DNA of 64,000 bases from Yoonia litorea (GTDB lineage: Bacteria; Pseudomonadota; Alphaproteobacteria; Rhodobacterales; Rhodobacteraceae). The DNA lies in assembly GCF_900114675.1 (NCBI RefSeq), contig NZ_FOZM01000001.1, positions 558,001 to 622,000 on the forward strand, given 5' to 3'. A program made the position numbers and the translations under genes. Below the pieces are notes generated by a model, which saw only the letters and a list, made by a program, of their open reading frames with translations, ran no database searches and was not told the origin of the DNA. Positions 47,097 to 53,952 of this stretch are shown here, piece after piece (the stretch's first letter is position 1; each line of letters opens with the position of its first letter).

Positions 47097-47435
47097 ATGT
47101 CAGACAATCGCAAACACCAGCCAGAACCGCGCCTCATGCGCCTCTATTTAAGGCACTGCGCGGTCGGGTTTGGCCTGTCGGCTGTCTTTGTCGCGTTGCT
47201 GCTTTACTATGACATTGCTGGACTCGGACATCTCATAGCAGGATCAGATGTTGGTCCGATGGCACTCTTCCTGTTGTGGTTTTTCAATGGCACGGTCTTC
47301 GGAAGCGTGCAATTTGCGATCGTGGTGATGTCGCAGGCAGAGCCTGATGACAGGCATGACAATGACCATAAGGGCGGCGGCACCGGCGCACCGGTCTTCG
47401 TTCCAGCGCGTCAGCAGAAGCGCTCTAAGTTTTAG
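47097..47435 (+). CDS. Hypothetical membrane protein, 112 residues
   Basis: A small protein with two likely transmembrane segments (about residues 22-42 and 55-80) and a charged C-terminal tail (MSQAEPDDRHDNDHKGGGTGAPVFVPARQQKRSKF region). I recall similar proteins downstream of nusB in other Rhodobacteraceae, but no functional name. It starts 46 bases after nusB and may be co-transcribed. Confidence in the gene itself is moderate to good because of a continuous coding pattern. Confidence 0.7.
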   Translation: MSDNRKHQPEPRLMRLYLRHCAVGFGLSAVFVALLLYYDIAGLGHLIAGSDVGPMALFLLWFFNGTVFGSVQFAIVVMSQAEPDDRHDNDHKGGGTGAPVFVPARQQKRSKF

Positions 47436-47663
47436 TTATCATTTCGGATGTGACGGGAACCACGGCGACCGTAGAGGTAACTTATCCCGAGGACCTGTGA
47501 TTACAGGTGGGCGCCGGGTAAACGAACCAGGGTCCGCACAGAGCCAGCTCCCTCGGATTTGCTTAAGGCCACTGGACATGTACCTATAGTATACGAGAAG
47601 CGCAGAACCCGTCGGACAGACAGGTAGGCCTCAAAGTCAGTCAGGACAAGGTAGAAGGGGCGA
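47436..47663. ncRNA. Possible structured non-coding region
   Basis: This 228-base gap has no credible ORF but dense pairing. CCGAGG pairs with CCTCGG across about 65 bases, enclosing a perfect ACCTGT-GATT-ACAGGT hairpin. On the minus strand the outer helix extends as ATCCGAGG/CCTCGGGAT with one bulge. A promoter-like TATACTATAG occurs upstream of the minus-strand arrangement near 47590. No match to tRNA, SRP, RNase P or tmRNA signatures is recognised; a 6S-like RNA is conceivable but unproven. Strand is undecided. Confidence 0.3.
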
Positions 47664-47810
47664 TTATTCTTCGATTTCGCCGCGAAGGAGCCAGCCTTGG
47701 CGACCGACCATTGATGCGGGTGCGTAACCCAGAAGAACGCGCTCAGCAAAACCGACAAACAGCAGAGCCATTGTCACTTCGAAAAACGAAATACTGGTCA
47801 AGACGGACAT
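47664..47810 (-). CDS. Small membrane protein, 48 residues
   Basis: A short ORF with a strong AAGGAAG ribosome-binding sequence before the ATG at 47808-47810 and a TAA stop. The product begins MSVLTSISFFEVTMALLFVGF, a single transmembrane helix, and continues with AERVLLGYAPASMVGRQGWLLRGEIEE, a short charged tail. It is probably inner-membrane with the tail in the cytoplasm. It lies alone, convergent with the upstream membrane protein gene. I recognise no family; the Shine-Dalgarno and hydrophobic pattern make a real gene plausible. Confidence 0.6.
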   Translation of the reverse strand: MSVLTSISFFEVTMALLFVGFAERVLLGYAPASMVGRQGWLLRGEIEE

Positions 47811-48126
47811 CGGAACTTCCTTTCTAGCGGTTCTCTAAAGACTAAACGCGAAAGCAGACGAAAAGTTGTCGCTTGGGTGACGATTGCGCCTCTTGATGCG
47901 ATTTGCTGGACCGGATTGCGTCACATTGATGGTGCAATTCGATGAACGGTTTCTTTTGAAAGGTGTGTAAGTCGTTGTTTGTAAATGTATTTATCAGATA
48001 ACTACATTCATAAAACCAATGTGAACCGCTTGTTGCGATAAATTAGAACAAGCAAAGCGCGCTATGTGCTGTCCTGATTCTCATATGTGCCTTGTCAAAT
48101 GTTCACGTAATGTTCAGTATGGTGTT
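47811..48126. other. AT-rich intergenic region with operator-like repeats
   Basis: This 316-base gap separates the small membrane protein and mmcB, which are divergent. It is AT-rich from about 47950 onward. It contains an inverted repeat GCTTGTT (48028-48034) with AACAAGC (48047-48053), and the LexA-type site before mmcB listed separately. No ORF is supported. Confidence 0.6.
48101..48115. promoter_or_regulatory. LexA (SOS) box upstream of mmcB
   Basis: GTTC-ACGTAAT-GTTC is an exact match to the alphaproteobacterial LexA direct repeat GTTC-N7-GTTC. It sits 11 bases before the mmcB ATG and overlaps a plausible promoter (TTGTCA at 48092-48097). mmcB is an SOS gene in Caulobacter, so LexA repression is the expected mode of control. 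Confidence 0.75.
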
Positions 48127-48585
48127 ATGAACGATACCGCTCTTCAGTCGTCTTTGTTGCCAGGTCAGCAATTGGCCCGCGGGGTCAGCCGTGCATTGCG
48201 AAGCCATGATTTCGTCGCCGTCGAAGAATTGGTGCCGACATCAGGCTTGCGGGTGGATGTCATGGGGCTGGGGCCGAAGGGTGAAATCTGGATCATCGAA
48301 TGCAAGTCGAGCCGTGCCGATTTTGCGTCAGACAAAAAGTGGCAGGGCTATCTTGAATGGTGTGACCGGTTTTTTTGGGCTGTCGATTCTGACTTTCCGA
48401 CTGAACTTCTGCCTTCAGAAACCGGTTTGATGATTGCCGACCCCTATGACGCCGAGATCATCCGGATGGGAGCCGAAAGCCGTCTGACTGCGCCACGCAG
48501 AAAAGTGATGGTTCAGAAATTTGCGCGTCATGCCGCCATTCGGGCACAGGCCGCAAGGGATCCCGGATTTATCAGCGCTTTTTGA
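48127..48585 (+). CDS. mmcB: MmcB-family DNA repair protein
   Basis: A 152-residue protein of the MmcB family (DUF4260-like name aside, the Caulobacter SOS gene), a PD-(D/E)XK-fold putative nuclease. Catalytic-type residues are visible in LRVDVMGLGPKGEIWIIECKSSRADFASDKKWQGY (the Asp, Glu-x-Lys pattern at about 46-73). The start ATG 48127 is close to the LexA box, and in-frame extension to 48064 is rejected because it would run through that operator. The 3' end overlaps the convergent DUF6324 gene by 14 bases. Confidence 0.88.
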   Translation: MNDTALQSSLLPGQQLARGVSRALRSHDFVAVEELVPTSGLRVDVMGLGPKGEIWIIECKSSRADFASDKKWQGYLEWCDRFFWAVDSDFPTELLPSETGLMIADPYDAEIIRMGAESRLTAPRRKVMVQKFARHAAIRAQAARDPGFISAF

Positions 48586-48763
48586 CAGCGCGGGCAGCCA
48601 TAGCAGCCGCTTTGATTTCTTCGGCGATTTCGTCAGCTTCGTCGGGATCAAAATCCATTGGGACTTCCAGCCCATCGGCCTCAACAAAAAGCCGCACCAT
48701 GCCGACATCTGTCGGGCCGATCTGCAGGTTGGCCTCAATGTCGCGTTCGCTGTTGATACCCAT
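48572..48763 (-). CDS. DUF6324 family protein, 63 residues
   Basis: A small acidic protein beginning MGINSERDIEANLQIGPTDVGMVRLFVEADG, with a central EVPMDFDPDEADEIAEEIKAAAMAARAVKK helix. It matches a family I recall as DUF6324, of unknown role. ATG at 48761-48763 has an AGAGG-like sequence upstream and is preferred to the in-frame start at 48988, which would run through the divergent GNAT gene. No membrane segment. Confidence 0.75.
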   Translation of the reverse strand: MGINSERDIEANLQIGPTDVGMVRLFVEADGLEVPMDFDPDEADEIAEEIKAAAMAARAVKKR

Positions 48764-48841
48764 GCGTTCCTCTTGGTTTGATCTATGTGTCCTAGCAAAG
48801 CGTTGGCTTGATTGACAAGGCCGCGCGTGAGACGCTTTCGT

Positions 48842-49321
48842 ATGGAAATTGGGATCAGGGACTTCAATGCCGGCGACGCGGACTGGCTGATTGCTGAACA
48901 CGCAACGCATTACCGTGATGCTGAGGGTTTCGACGAGACCTTTGGACCGCTTGTTGCAGAGATCATCGGAGCATTCCTTGAGGACCACGATGCGTCATGC
49001 GAAAGGGGATGGATCGCGCATGATGGTGACAAGAGGCTAGGCTCGATCTTCTGCGTCGCTTCCGACGGCGGCATGGCGAAGCTACGTTTGTTCTATGTGG
49101 ACAAAGAGGCGCGCGGGACCGGCGTTGCACAGGCGTTGCTGGATCGCTGTCTCACTTTCGCGCGGCAATCTGGCTATAGTGGGCTTACGCTTTGGACTCA
49201 TGAAAGCCACCGTGCAGCGGGTGCGATTTACAAGCGCAACGGTTTCGCGCGTGTAGATGCGAAAGAGGTGCATTCTTTCGGTGTTGATCTTGTTGAAGAG
49301 ACCTGGCGGATTCATTTCTGA
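48842..49321 (+). CDS. GNAT family N-acetyltransferase
   Basis: A 159-residue acetyltransferase. The acetyl-CoA-binding motif A reads LRLFYVDKEARGTGVAQALLDRCL (about 79-102), with motif B ATH-like SGLTLWTHESHRAAGAIYKRNGFARV following. It resembles the GNAT half of MarR-GNAT fusion proteins, but the MarR part is absent here. The acceptor substrate is unknown. A start at 48842 (MEIGIRDF) fits the fold. A tRNA-His follows 43 bases downstream. Confidence 0.88.
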   Translation: MEIGIRDFNAGDADWLIAEHATHYRDAEGFDETFGPLVAEIIGAFLEDHDASCERGWIAHDGDKRLGSIFCVASDGGMAKLRLFYVDKEARGTGVAQALLDRCLTFARQSGYSGLTLWTHESHRAAGAIYKRNGFARVDAKEVHSFGVDLVEETWRIHF

Positions 49322-49364
49322 AAGGCTTGCAATCGCAAAACAGAGAAGCTAAATCCGCCCCTGT

Positions 49365-49441
49365 GCCGCCTTAGCTCAGTTGGTTAGAGCGCTTGATTGT
49401 GGATCAAGAGGTCCCTGGTTCGAGACCAGGAGGTGGTACCA
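49365..49441 (+). tRNA. tRNA-His (anticodon GTG)
   Basis: The cloverleaf has acceptor GCCGCCT/AGGTGGT with two G-U wobbles, the anticodon stem CTTGA/TCAAG around TTGTGGA (anticodon GTG), the T-arm CCTGG-TTCGAGA-CCAGG, and encoded CCA. Discriminator base 73 is A and the base before position 1 is T, so the usual G-1:C73 pair is absent, as known for alphaproteobacterial tRNA-His. Confidence 0.96.
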
Positions 49442-49502
49442 CTTCCCCTCTTTATGTGCATTTGGCCTGTGCTGGAGCGTCCGGCGGGATTAGTTTGGGA
49501 AG

Positions 49503-50549
49503 ATGGCGAGCGAAGTGAACATGATGTCCTTGGTTGAATTCACGATTGGCGCGGCACCGCCGCCGCGTTTGGACAAGGCGCTTGCGCGTGATGTACCGGA
49601 TGAGGCGAATTTGAGCCGTTCCCGGCTGGGAAAACTTATCGCCGACGGGGCTGTCGCGGTCGATGGGGTCATGGTCGACAATCCGCGTTTTCGGGTCAGC
49701 GAAGGGGCTGAGATCGCAATTTCCGTACCGGAGTCGGTTGAAAGCCACATCGGGCCTGAGGCCATTCCTTTGGACATCGTATTCGAGGATGACGAACTTG
49801 TCGTCATCAACAAGCCGGCGGGCATGGTCGTGCATCCCGCACCGGGAAGTCCTAGTGGCACATTGGTAAATGCGCTCATCCACCATTGCGGTGACAGCCT
49901 TTCAGGTGTCGGAGGGCAGAAACGGCCCGGGATTGTGCATCGCATTGATAAGGAAACAAGCGGCCTTTTGGTTGTCGCCAAGACGGACCGGGCGCATCAC
50001 GGCCTTGCCGAACAATTTGAAAAACACACGGTCGAACGGCACTATATGGCGGCTTGCTACGGCGTCCCCGACCAGAACGATCCACGCTTGCGCGGGATCA
50101 AGGGGGTCTCATTCGAGCCGGGCAATATCCTCAAGGTGCAAACACTTCTTGGCCGCCACAAAACCGATCGCCAAAAGCAAGCGGTGTCCTTCGCGTCAGG
50201 GCGCCACGCCGTAACGCGTGTCCGCGTGGTTGAGCCGTTTGGCACACCACCGGCGGCGGCGCTGGTTGATTGCTGGCTTGAGACGGGACGCACCCATCAG
50301 ATCAGGGTGCATCTGGCCCATTGTGGGCACGCACTGATCGGTGATCCTGTCTACGGGGGCAAGCGGAAGCTTTCTCCCAAAGCGCTCGCAGCACAGGGCG
50401 TTGAAGCAGCACAGCAGTTTTCCCGCCAAGCACTGCATGCGGCGACACTAGGGTTTGTCCATCCGGTCACGGCAGATGTTTTGCGTTTTGAGGCTGATCT
50501 GCCGTCCGACATGCGGGAACTTTGCGCCAACCTTCGGCGTTCTGTCTGA
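49503..50549 (+). CDS. rluD: RluA-family 23S rRNA pseudouridine synthase (RluD-like)
   Basis: A 348-residue RluA-type pseudouridine synthase. An S4 RNA-binding domain covers about 20-90 (LSRSRLGKLIADGAVAVDG). The catalytic Asp lies in RPGIVHRIDKETSGLLVVAKT. The other motifs are INKPAGMVVHPAPG and the closing LETGRTHQIRVHLAHCGHALIGDPVYGG. RluD modifies helix 69 of 23S rRNA in E. coli; the exact sites here are inferred. It starts 62 bases after tRNA-His. Confidence 0.92.
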   Translation: MASEVNMMSLVEFTIGAAPPPRLDKALARDVPDEANLSRSRLGKLIADGAVAVDGVMVDNPRFRVSEGAEIAISVPESVESHIGPEAIPLDIVFEDDELVVINKPAGMVVHPAPGSPSGTLVNALIHHCGDSLSGVGGQKRPGIVHRIDKETSGLLVVAKTDRAHHGLAEQFEKHTVERHYMAACYGVPDQNDPRLRGIKGVSFEPGNILKVQTLLGRHKTDRQKQAVSFASGRHAVTRVRVVEPFGTPPAAALVDCWLETGRTHQIRVHLAHCGHALIGDPVYGGKRKLSPKALAAQGVEAAQQFSRQALHAATLGFVHPVTADVLRFEADLPSDMRELCANLRRSV

Positions 50550-50643
50550 AACATTGCATCCCATGTGCGTGAATGCACGGACTTGACCCTGTTCAATGGT
50601 TAGGCGTGTGCTCATATTGATGAAAGCAAATCGCGCATAGGCA

Positions 50644-50672
50644 CTTGAATGCCGGGATGCGCGCAACCATAT
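50644..50672 (+). promoter_or_regulatory. Heat-shock-type (RpoH-like) promoter upstream of rpoH
   Basis: CTTGAA at 50644-50649 and AACCATAT ending at 50672 approximate the sigma-32 consensus (CTTGAAA, CCCCATNT) with a 15-base spacer. Position about 35 bases before the GTG start fits an autoregulated promoter. The -10 match is partial, so this is tentative. Confidence 0.4.
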
Positions 50673-50707
50673 TGATGTTAAGCCTTGTTACATGGGGGGC
50701 ATTGACA

Positions 50708-51604
50708 GTGAGCAACTACAAAAATTTACCAGCACCATCGCCTGAAGGTGGGCTGAACCGATATATGCAGGAAATCCGCAAGTTCCCGATGCTGGAACCT
50801 GAGGAAGAGTATATGTTGGCAAAGCGTTGGGTGGACCACGAGGACACCGAAGCGGCCCATAAGATGGTGACATCACACCTCCGCCTCGCGGCAAAGATTG
50901 CGATGGGCTATCGCGGCTACGGCTTGCCACAGGCCGAAGTGATCTCCGAAGCGAACGTTGGCCTTATGCAGGCGGTCAAACGGTTTGACCCTGAAAAGGG
51001 CTTCCGTCTCGCGACCTACGCGATGTGGTGGATCCGTGCCTCGATCCAGGAGTACATCCTGCGGTCCTGGTCCTTGGTGAAACTCGGCACGACCTCGGCC
51101 CAGAAGAAACTCTTCTTCAATCTGCGCAAAGCCAAAAACCGGATTGGCGCACTGGAGGACGGTGACTTGCGGCCTGAGAATGTGCAGCGCATCGCAAATG
51201 ACCTTGGCGTAACCGAAGACGAGGTGATTTCGATGAACCGCCGCTTGTCAGGCGGTGATGCGTCACTCAACGCGACCATCAGCCAAGACGGTGAAGGTGC
51301 CGCGCAATGGCAGGACTGGCTTGAGGACGAAAGCGCCGATACGGCTGGAGATTACGAAGCGCATGACGAATTGGACGCCCGGCGTGAGCTATTGGCACAA
51401 GCCATGGAAGTGTTGAATGATCGCGAGAAGGACATTCTAGTCCAGCGCCGACTGTCGGAAGAGACAGCCACTTTGGAGGATTTGAGCGGCCAATATGACG
51501 TCAGCCGCGAACGGATCCGCCAAATTGAGGTGCGTGCATTCGAAAAGTTGCAGTCCAAGATGCAAGAACTTGCCCGCCAGAAAGGTATGCTGGCAGAGGC
51601 ATAA
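50708..51604 (+). CDS. rpoH: RNA polymerase sigma factor RpoH (sigma-32)
   Basis: A 298-residue heat-shock sigma factor. The product starts SNYKNLPAPSPEGGLNRYMQEIRKFP after a GTG start at 50708, preceded by a run of G (ribosome-binding). Region 2 shows YAMWWIRASIQEYILRSWSLVK. The RpoH box QKKLFFNLR is at 132-140. Region 4 has [18 protein letters not shown]. An in-frame ATG at 50645 would lie in the promoter and is rejected. A strong terminator follows. Confidence 0.95.
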   Translation: MSNYKNLPAPSPEGGLNRYMQEIRKFPMLEPEEEYMLAKRWVDHEDTEAAHKMVTSHLRLAAKIAMGYRGYGLPQAEVISEANVGLMQAVKRFDPEKGFRLATYAMWWIRASIQEYILRSWSLVKLGTTSAQKKLFFNLRKAKNRIGALEDGDLRPENVQRIANDLGVTEDEVISMNRRLSGGDASLNATISQDGEGAAQWQDWLEDESADTAGDYEAHDELDARRELLAQAMEVLNDREKDILVQRRLSEETATLEDLSGQYDVSRERIRQIEVRAFEKLQSKMQELARQKGMLAEA

Positions 51605-51631
51605 TGGTCCTCAAGGCAGTCACGAGTATCG

Positions 51632-51658
51632 CCCCGCTGGTTTCCAGCGGGGTTTTTT
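51632..51658 (+). terminator. Rho-independent terminator after rpoH
   Basis: CCCCGCTGG (51632-51640), loop TTT, CCAGCGGGG (51644-51652), then six T residues. A perfect 9-bp GC-rich stem with a U-run, 27 bases past the rpoH stop. Confidence 0.95.
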
Positions 51659-51727
51659 CGTGTCGCATCGAAAGCTTTGTTTCATCCGCCTTTTGTTGGC
51701 GCTAACACTGACAAAAAGGAGATTGAG

Positions 51728-52711
51728 ATGAAGCCATTGCGTTGGGGCATTCTTGGGGCGTCGAATTTTGCTCGAAAGCATATGGCACCGGCAATTCACG
51801 CGGCCTCAGGTGCTGAGCTTGTTGCAATCGCAACGGCGAGCCCTGCGTCAGAAGGGAAGCTTGCGCCGTTTCAATCCCTAGCGCCTCAGATCGCAGTGTT
51901 TGAGAGCTATGAGAAACTGCTCGCAGCAGATGACATTGATGCAGTCTATATCCCGCTGCCCAATCATCTGCATGTCACATGGGTTCAACAGGCACTTTCG
52001 GCAGGCAAACACGCGTTATGCGAAAAACCGATCGCCTTGGACGCCGCGCAAATAGATGACCTGATTGCGGCACGCGATACAGCAGGGCGACTGGCGGCAG
52101 AGGCGTTTATGATCGTCCACCACCCGCAATTCATTCGCGCGCGCGCCTTGGTCCAGTCTGGGGCGATTGGAAAGCTCAGACACGTTGAATCGGCCTTTAC
52201 CTATTTCAACGATGACGCAGCGAATATCCGCAACCGACCCGAGGCCGGTGGCGGGGGATTGCGGGATATTGGTGTCTACACCATGGGTGCCGCACGCTTT
52301 GTCACGGATGCCGAACCGCACATCATTACCAGTGCTAATCTTGAGTATGATAACGGCGTGGATGTCTTTGCCGAATTTGGCGCGCGGTTTGCCGATTTCG
52401 ACTTTCACAGCGTGATTTCGATGCGAATGTTCCCGCGTCAGGGGATCACGTTCCACGGCGACAAGGGCGTGCTGACGTTGTCATGTCCGTTCAATGCAAA
52501 TGTTTTTGATGTGGCCAAGCTGACATTGGAAACCGAAGGTCAGCGCGTCACCACTGAGCGGTGGCCTGCGGCAAATCATTATGTCCTGCAGGTAGAAAAT
52601 TTCGTCCGGTCAGTGCAGGATGGTGTGGATTACCCTTGCCCGCTTGAATTCTCGCGCGGGACGCAGCACATGATGGATATGGTCTTCGCCAAGGGCGGCG
52701 CGACAGGATAG
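51728..52711 (+). CDS. Gfo/Idh/MocA family oxidoreductase
   Basis: A 327-residue NAD(P)-dependent oxidoreductase. The N-terminal Rossmann fold begins LRWGILGASNFARKHM (4-19). The family EKP motif occurs as ALCEKPIALDAAQ (around 99-111) with the catalytic Lys. The C-terminal alpha/beta domain follows. Sugars or cyclitols are the usual substrates, but nothing here identifies one. The ATG at 51728 has an AAAAGGAG site. The next gene starts 9 bases later. Confidence 0.88.
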   Translation: MKPLRWGILGASNFARKHMAPAIHAASGAELVAIATASPASEGKLAPFQSLAPQIAVFESYEKLLAADDIDAVYIPLPNHLHVTWVQQALSAGKHALCEKPIALDAAQIDDLIAARDTAGRLAAEAFMIVHHPQFIRARALVQSGAIGKLRHVESAFTYFNDDAANIRNRPEAGGGGLRDIGVYTMGAARFVTDAEPHIITSANLEYDNGVDVFAEFGARFADFDFHSVISMRMFPRQGITFHGDKGVLTLSCPFNANVFDVAKLTLETEGQRVTTERWPAANHYVLQVENFVRSVQDGVDYPCPLEFSRGTQHMMDMVFAKGGATG

Positions 52712-52720
52712 GAGAATACG

Positions 52721-53002
52721 ATGTCCCATGACCCTGAAACCTCCGATGCCGAAAGCGATTTCGATAACATCTGGCTGAGGTTGATCAACGTCGTCATCAT
52801 TGCCGTCTTGATGAGCTTTGCCAGCACTATTCTTGGCTTCCTGACTGTCGCACAGTTCCTGATCATGCTGTTCAACAAACGCCAGCCGAATGAGCAACTG
52901 GCAGAGATCGGCACGACGATGGGTGTCTGGATGGCCAAAGCCGCGCGGTATCAGACGGGTGCGAGTGAGGTGAAGCCCTGGCCGTGGACCGAGTTGGATT
53001 GA
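52721..53002 (+). CDS. DUF4389 membrane protein
   Basis: A 93-residue protein with one or two hydrophobic segments (about residues 22-52: LRLINVVIIAVLMSFASTILGFLTVAQFLIMLF). Its C-terminal part matches the DUF4389 family: NKRQPNEQLAEIGTTMGVWMAKAARYQTG. Function unknown. It is 9 bases downstream of the Gfo/Idh gene and is probably co-transcribed. Confidence 0.88.
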   Translation: MSHDPETSDAESDFDNIWLRLINVVIIAVLMSFASTILGFLTVAQFLIMLFNKRQPNEQLAEIGTTMGVWMAKAARYQTGASEVKPWPWTELD

Positions 53003-53034
53003 GGTTTGCAGGATAGGTCCGCTTTGCGGGACGG

Positions 53035-53069
53035 AGCGGACATTCGACGGCCCACGGCCAATGTCCGCT
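53035..53069. repeat. Inverted repeat AGCGGACATT...AATGTCCGCT
   Basis: Perfect 10-bp arms at 53035-53044 and 53060-53069 around a 15-base loop that itself contains GGCC-CAC-GGCC. It lies in the gap between the DUF4389 gene and the convergent GT51-like gene. The stretch GCGGACATTCGA also occurs at 25562. This could be a dispersed intergenic repeat or a shared terminator-type element. Confidence 0.6.
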
Positions 53070-53118
53070 GTGCGCAATTGAAGTTCATGACAGGAGACTC
53101 GGTTTGGCGAACCAAAAG

Positions 53119-53775
53119 CTAAGTGCAGCCGTCGAGCCAAACGTCACTTTGGCTTTCTGGTGAGCAATCACCGGATGCTAGTCTGGCGATCCGCCAAGCC
53201 CGGTCGTCCAGGTCTGTATCGCTTTCAAGAAGCCGGAACCGGCCTGGAGCGATTAGCACAGCCAATAGACGATGATACTCATGATCGGTGAGTTCCGAGG
53301 GTGCTCGACCATAGATGTTCTCACTTGCAGTGAAGAAACCCGTCATCCATCCTTCAGGACCGCGCCCCATCTCAACGGTATCGAGCCAAAGCGCGAGTAT
53401 CTGATTTTTGGTGAGTCTGCGTTCAAGACCAATCGCGAAACCTGTCTGCCGTATCTTCCCGACTCCAGGGCGAAACTCTTCAAAACCTAGCCTCTTGGCT
53501 AGGGATTGAGAGATCGTGGTGAGACCACCTCCGGCTGTGGAGAGATCAACGCCAGCATGGTCAAGGAAACCTGGGTCTTGAACCAAGATAAGCTGCCGAA
53601 GTTGTTCGATGCCCAGATCATTTGGTCCACGACCATCGGCGATCAGAGCGTCCGCACGGGTTGCGAAAGCATCTGCCTGACGAACGGCGTCCCGATATCC
53701 AATGGCTCCGTAGCCAATCGCTCCAGCAAAAACGAGGAACAAAAAACCAACTGCTATAAAACTGATCCGTCTCAT
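53119..53775 (-). CDS. GT51 (peptidoglycan glycosyltransferase)-like protein with altered active site
   Basis: A 218-residue protein with a signal anchor (residues 4-27) and a transglycosylase GT51 fold. Family motifs are visible: VQDPGFLDHAGVD (motif 1), GGGLTTISQSLAKRLGF (motif 2), KIRQTGFAIGLERRLTKNQILALWLDTVEMG (motifs 3-4) and RLLAVLIAPGRFRLLES (motif 5). In motif 1 the catalytic Glu of E-D-x-x-F-x-x-H is Gln, and in motif 3 (R-K-x-x-E) the Glu also aligns to Gln. Glycan polymerisation is thus doubtful; a regulatory or binding role is more likely. It stands alone, with no divisome or murein gene adjacent. Confidence 0.8.
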   Translation of the reverse strand: MRRISFIAVGFLFLVFAGAIGYGAIGYRDAVRQADAFATRADALIADGRGPNDLGIEQLRQLILVQDPGFLDHAGVDLSTAGGGLTTISQSLAKRLGFEEFRPGVGKIRQTGFAIGLERRLTKNQILALWLDTVEMGRGPEGWMTGFFTASENIYGRAPSELTDHEYHRLLAVLIAPGRFRLLESDTDLDDRAWRIARLASGDCSPESQSDVWLDGCT

Positions 53776-53952
53776 GCTTCACTCAAACATCAAAGTATCC
53801 TGTCGCCTGAGGGTACTGACTTCGCAGGCAAGCTGAAATGCCAAATCCCCGCGAAGCGGCCCTTCGTGCATTGTGCAGCATCCGTCACTATGGGCTCAGA
53901 GCGGTCGTTGGACCGCCCCTTTAAACCCAGTTCACACATCACCCCGCCCGAG

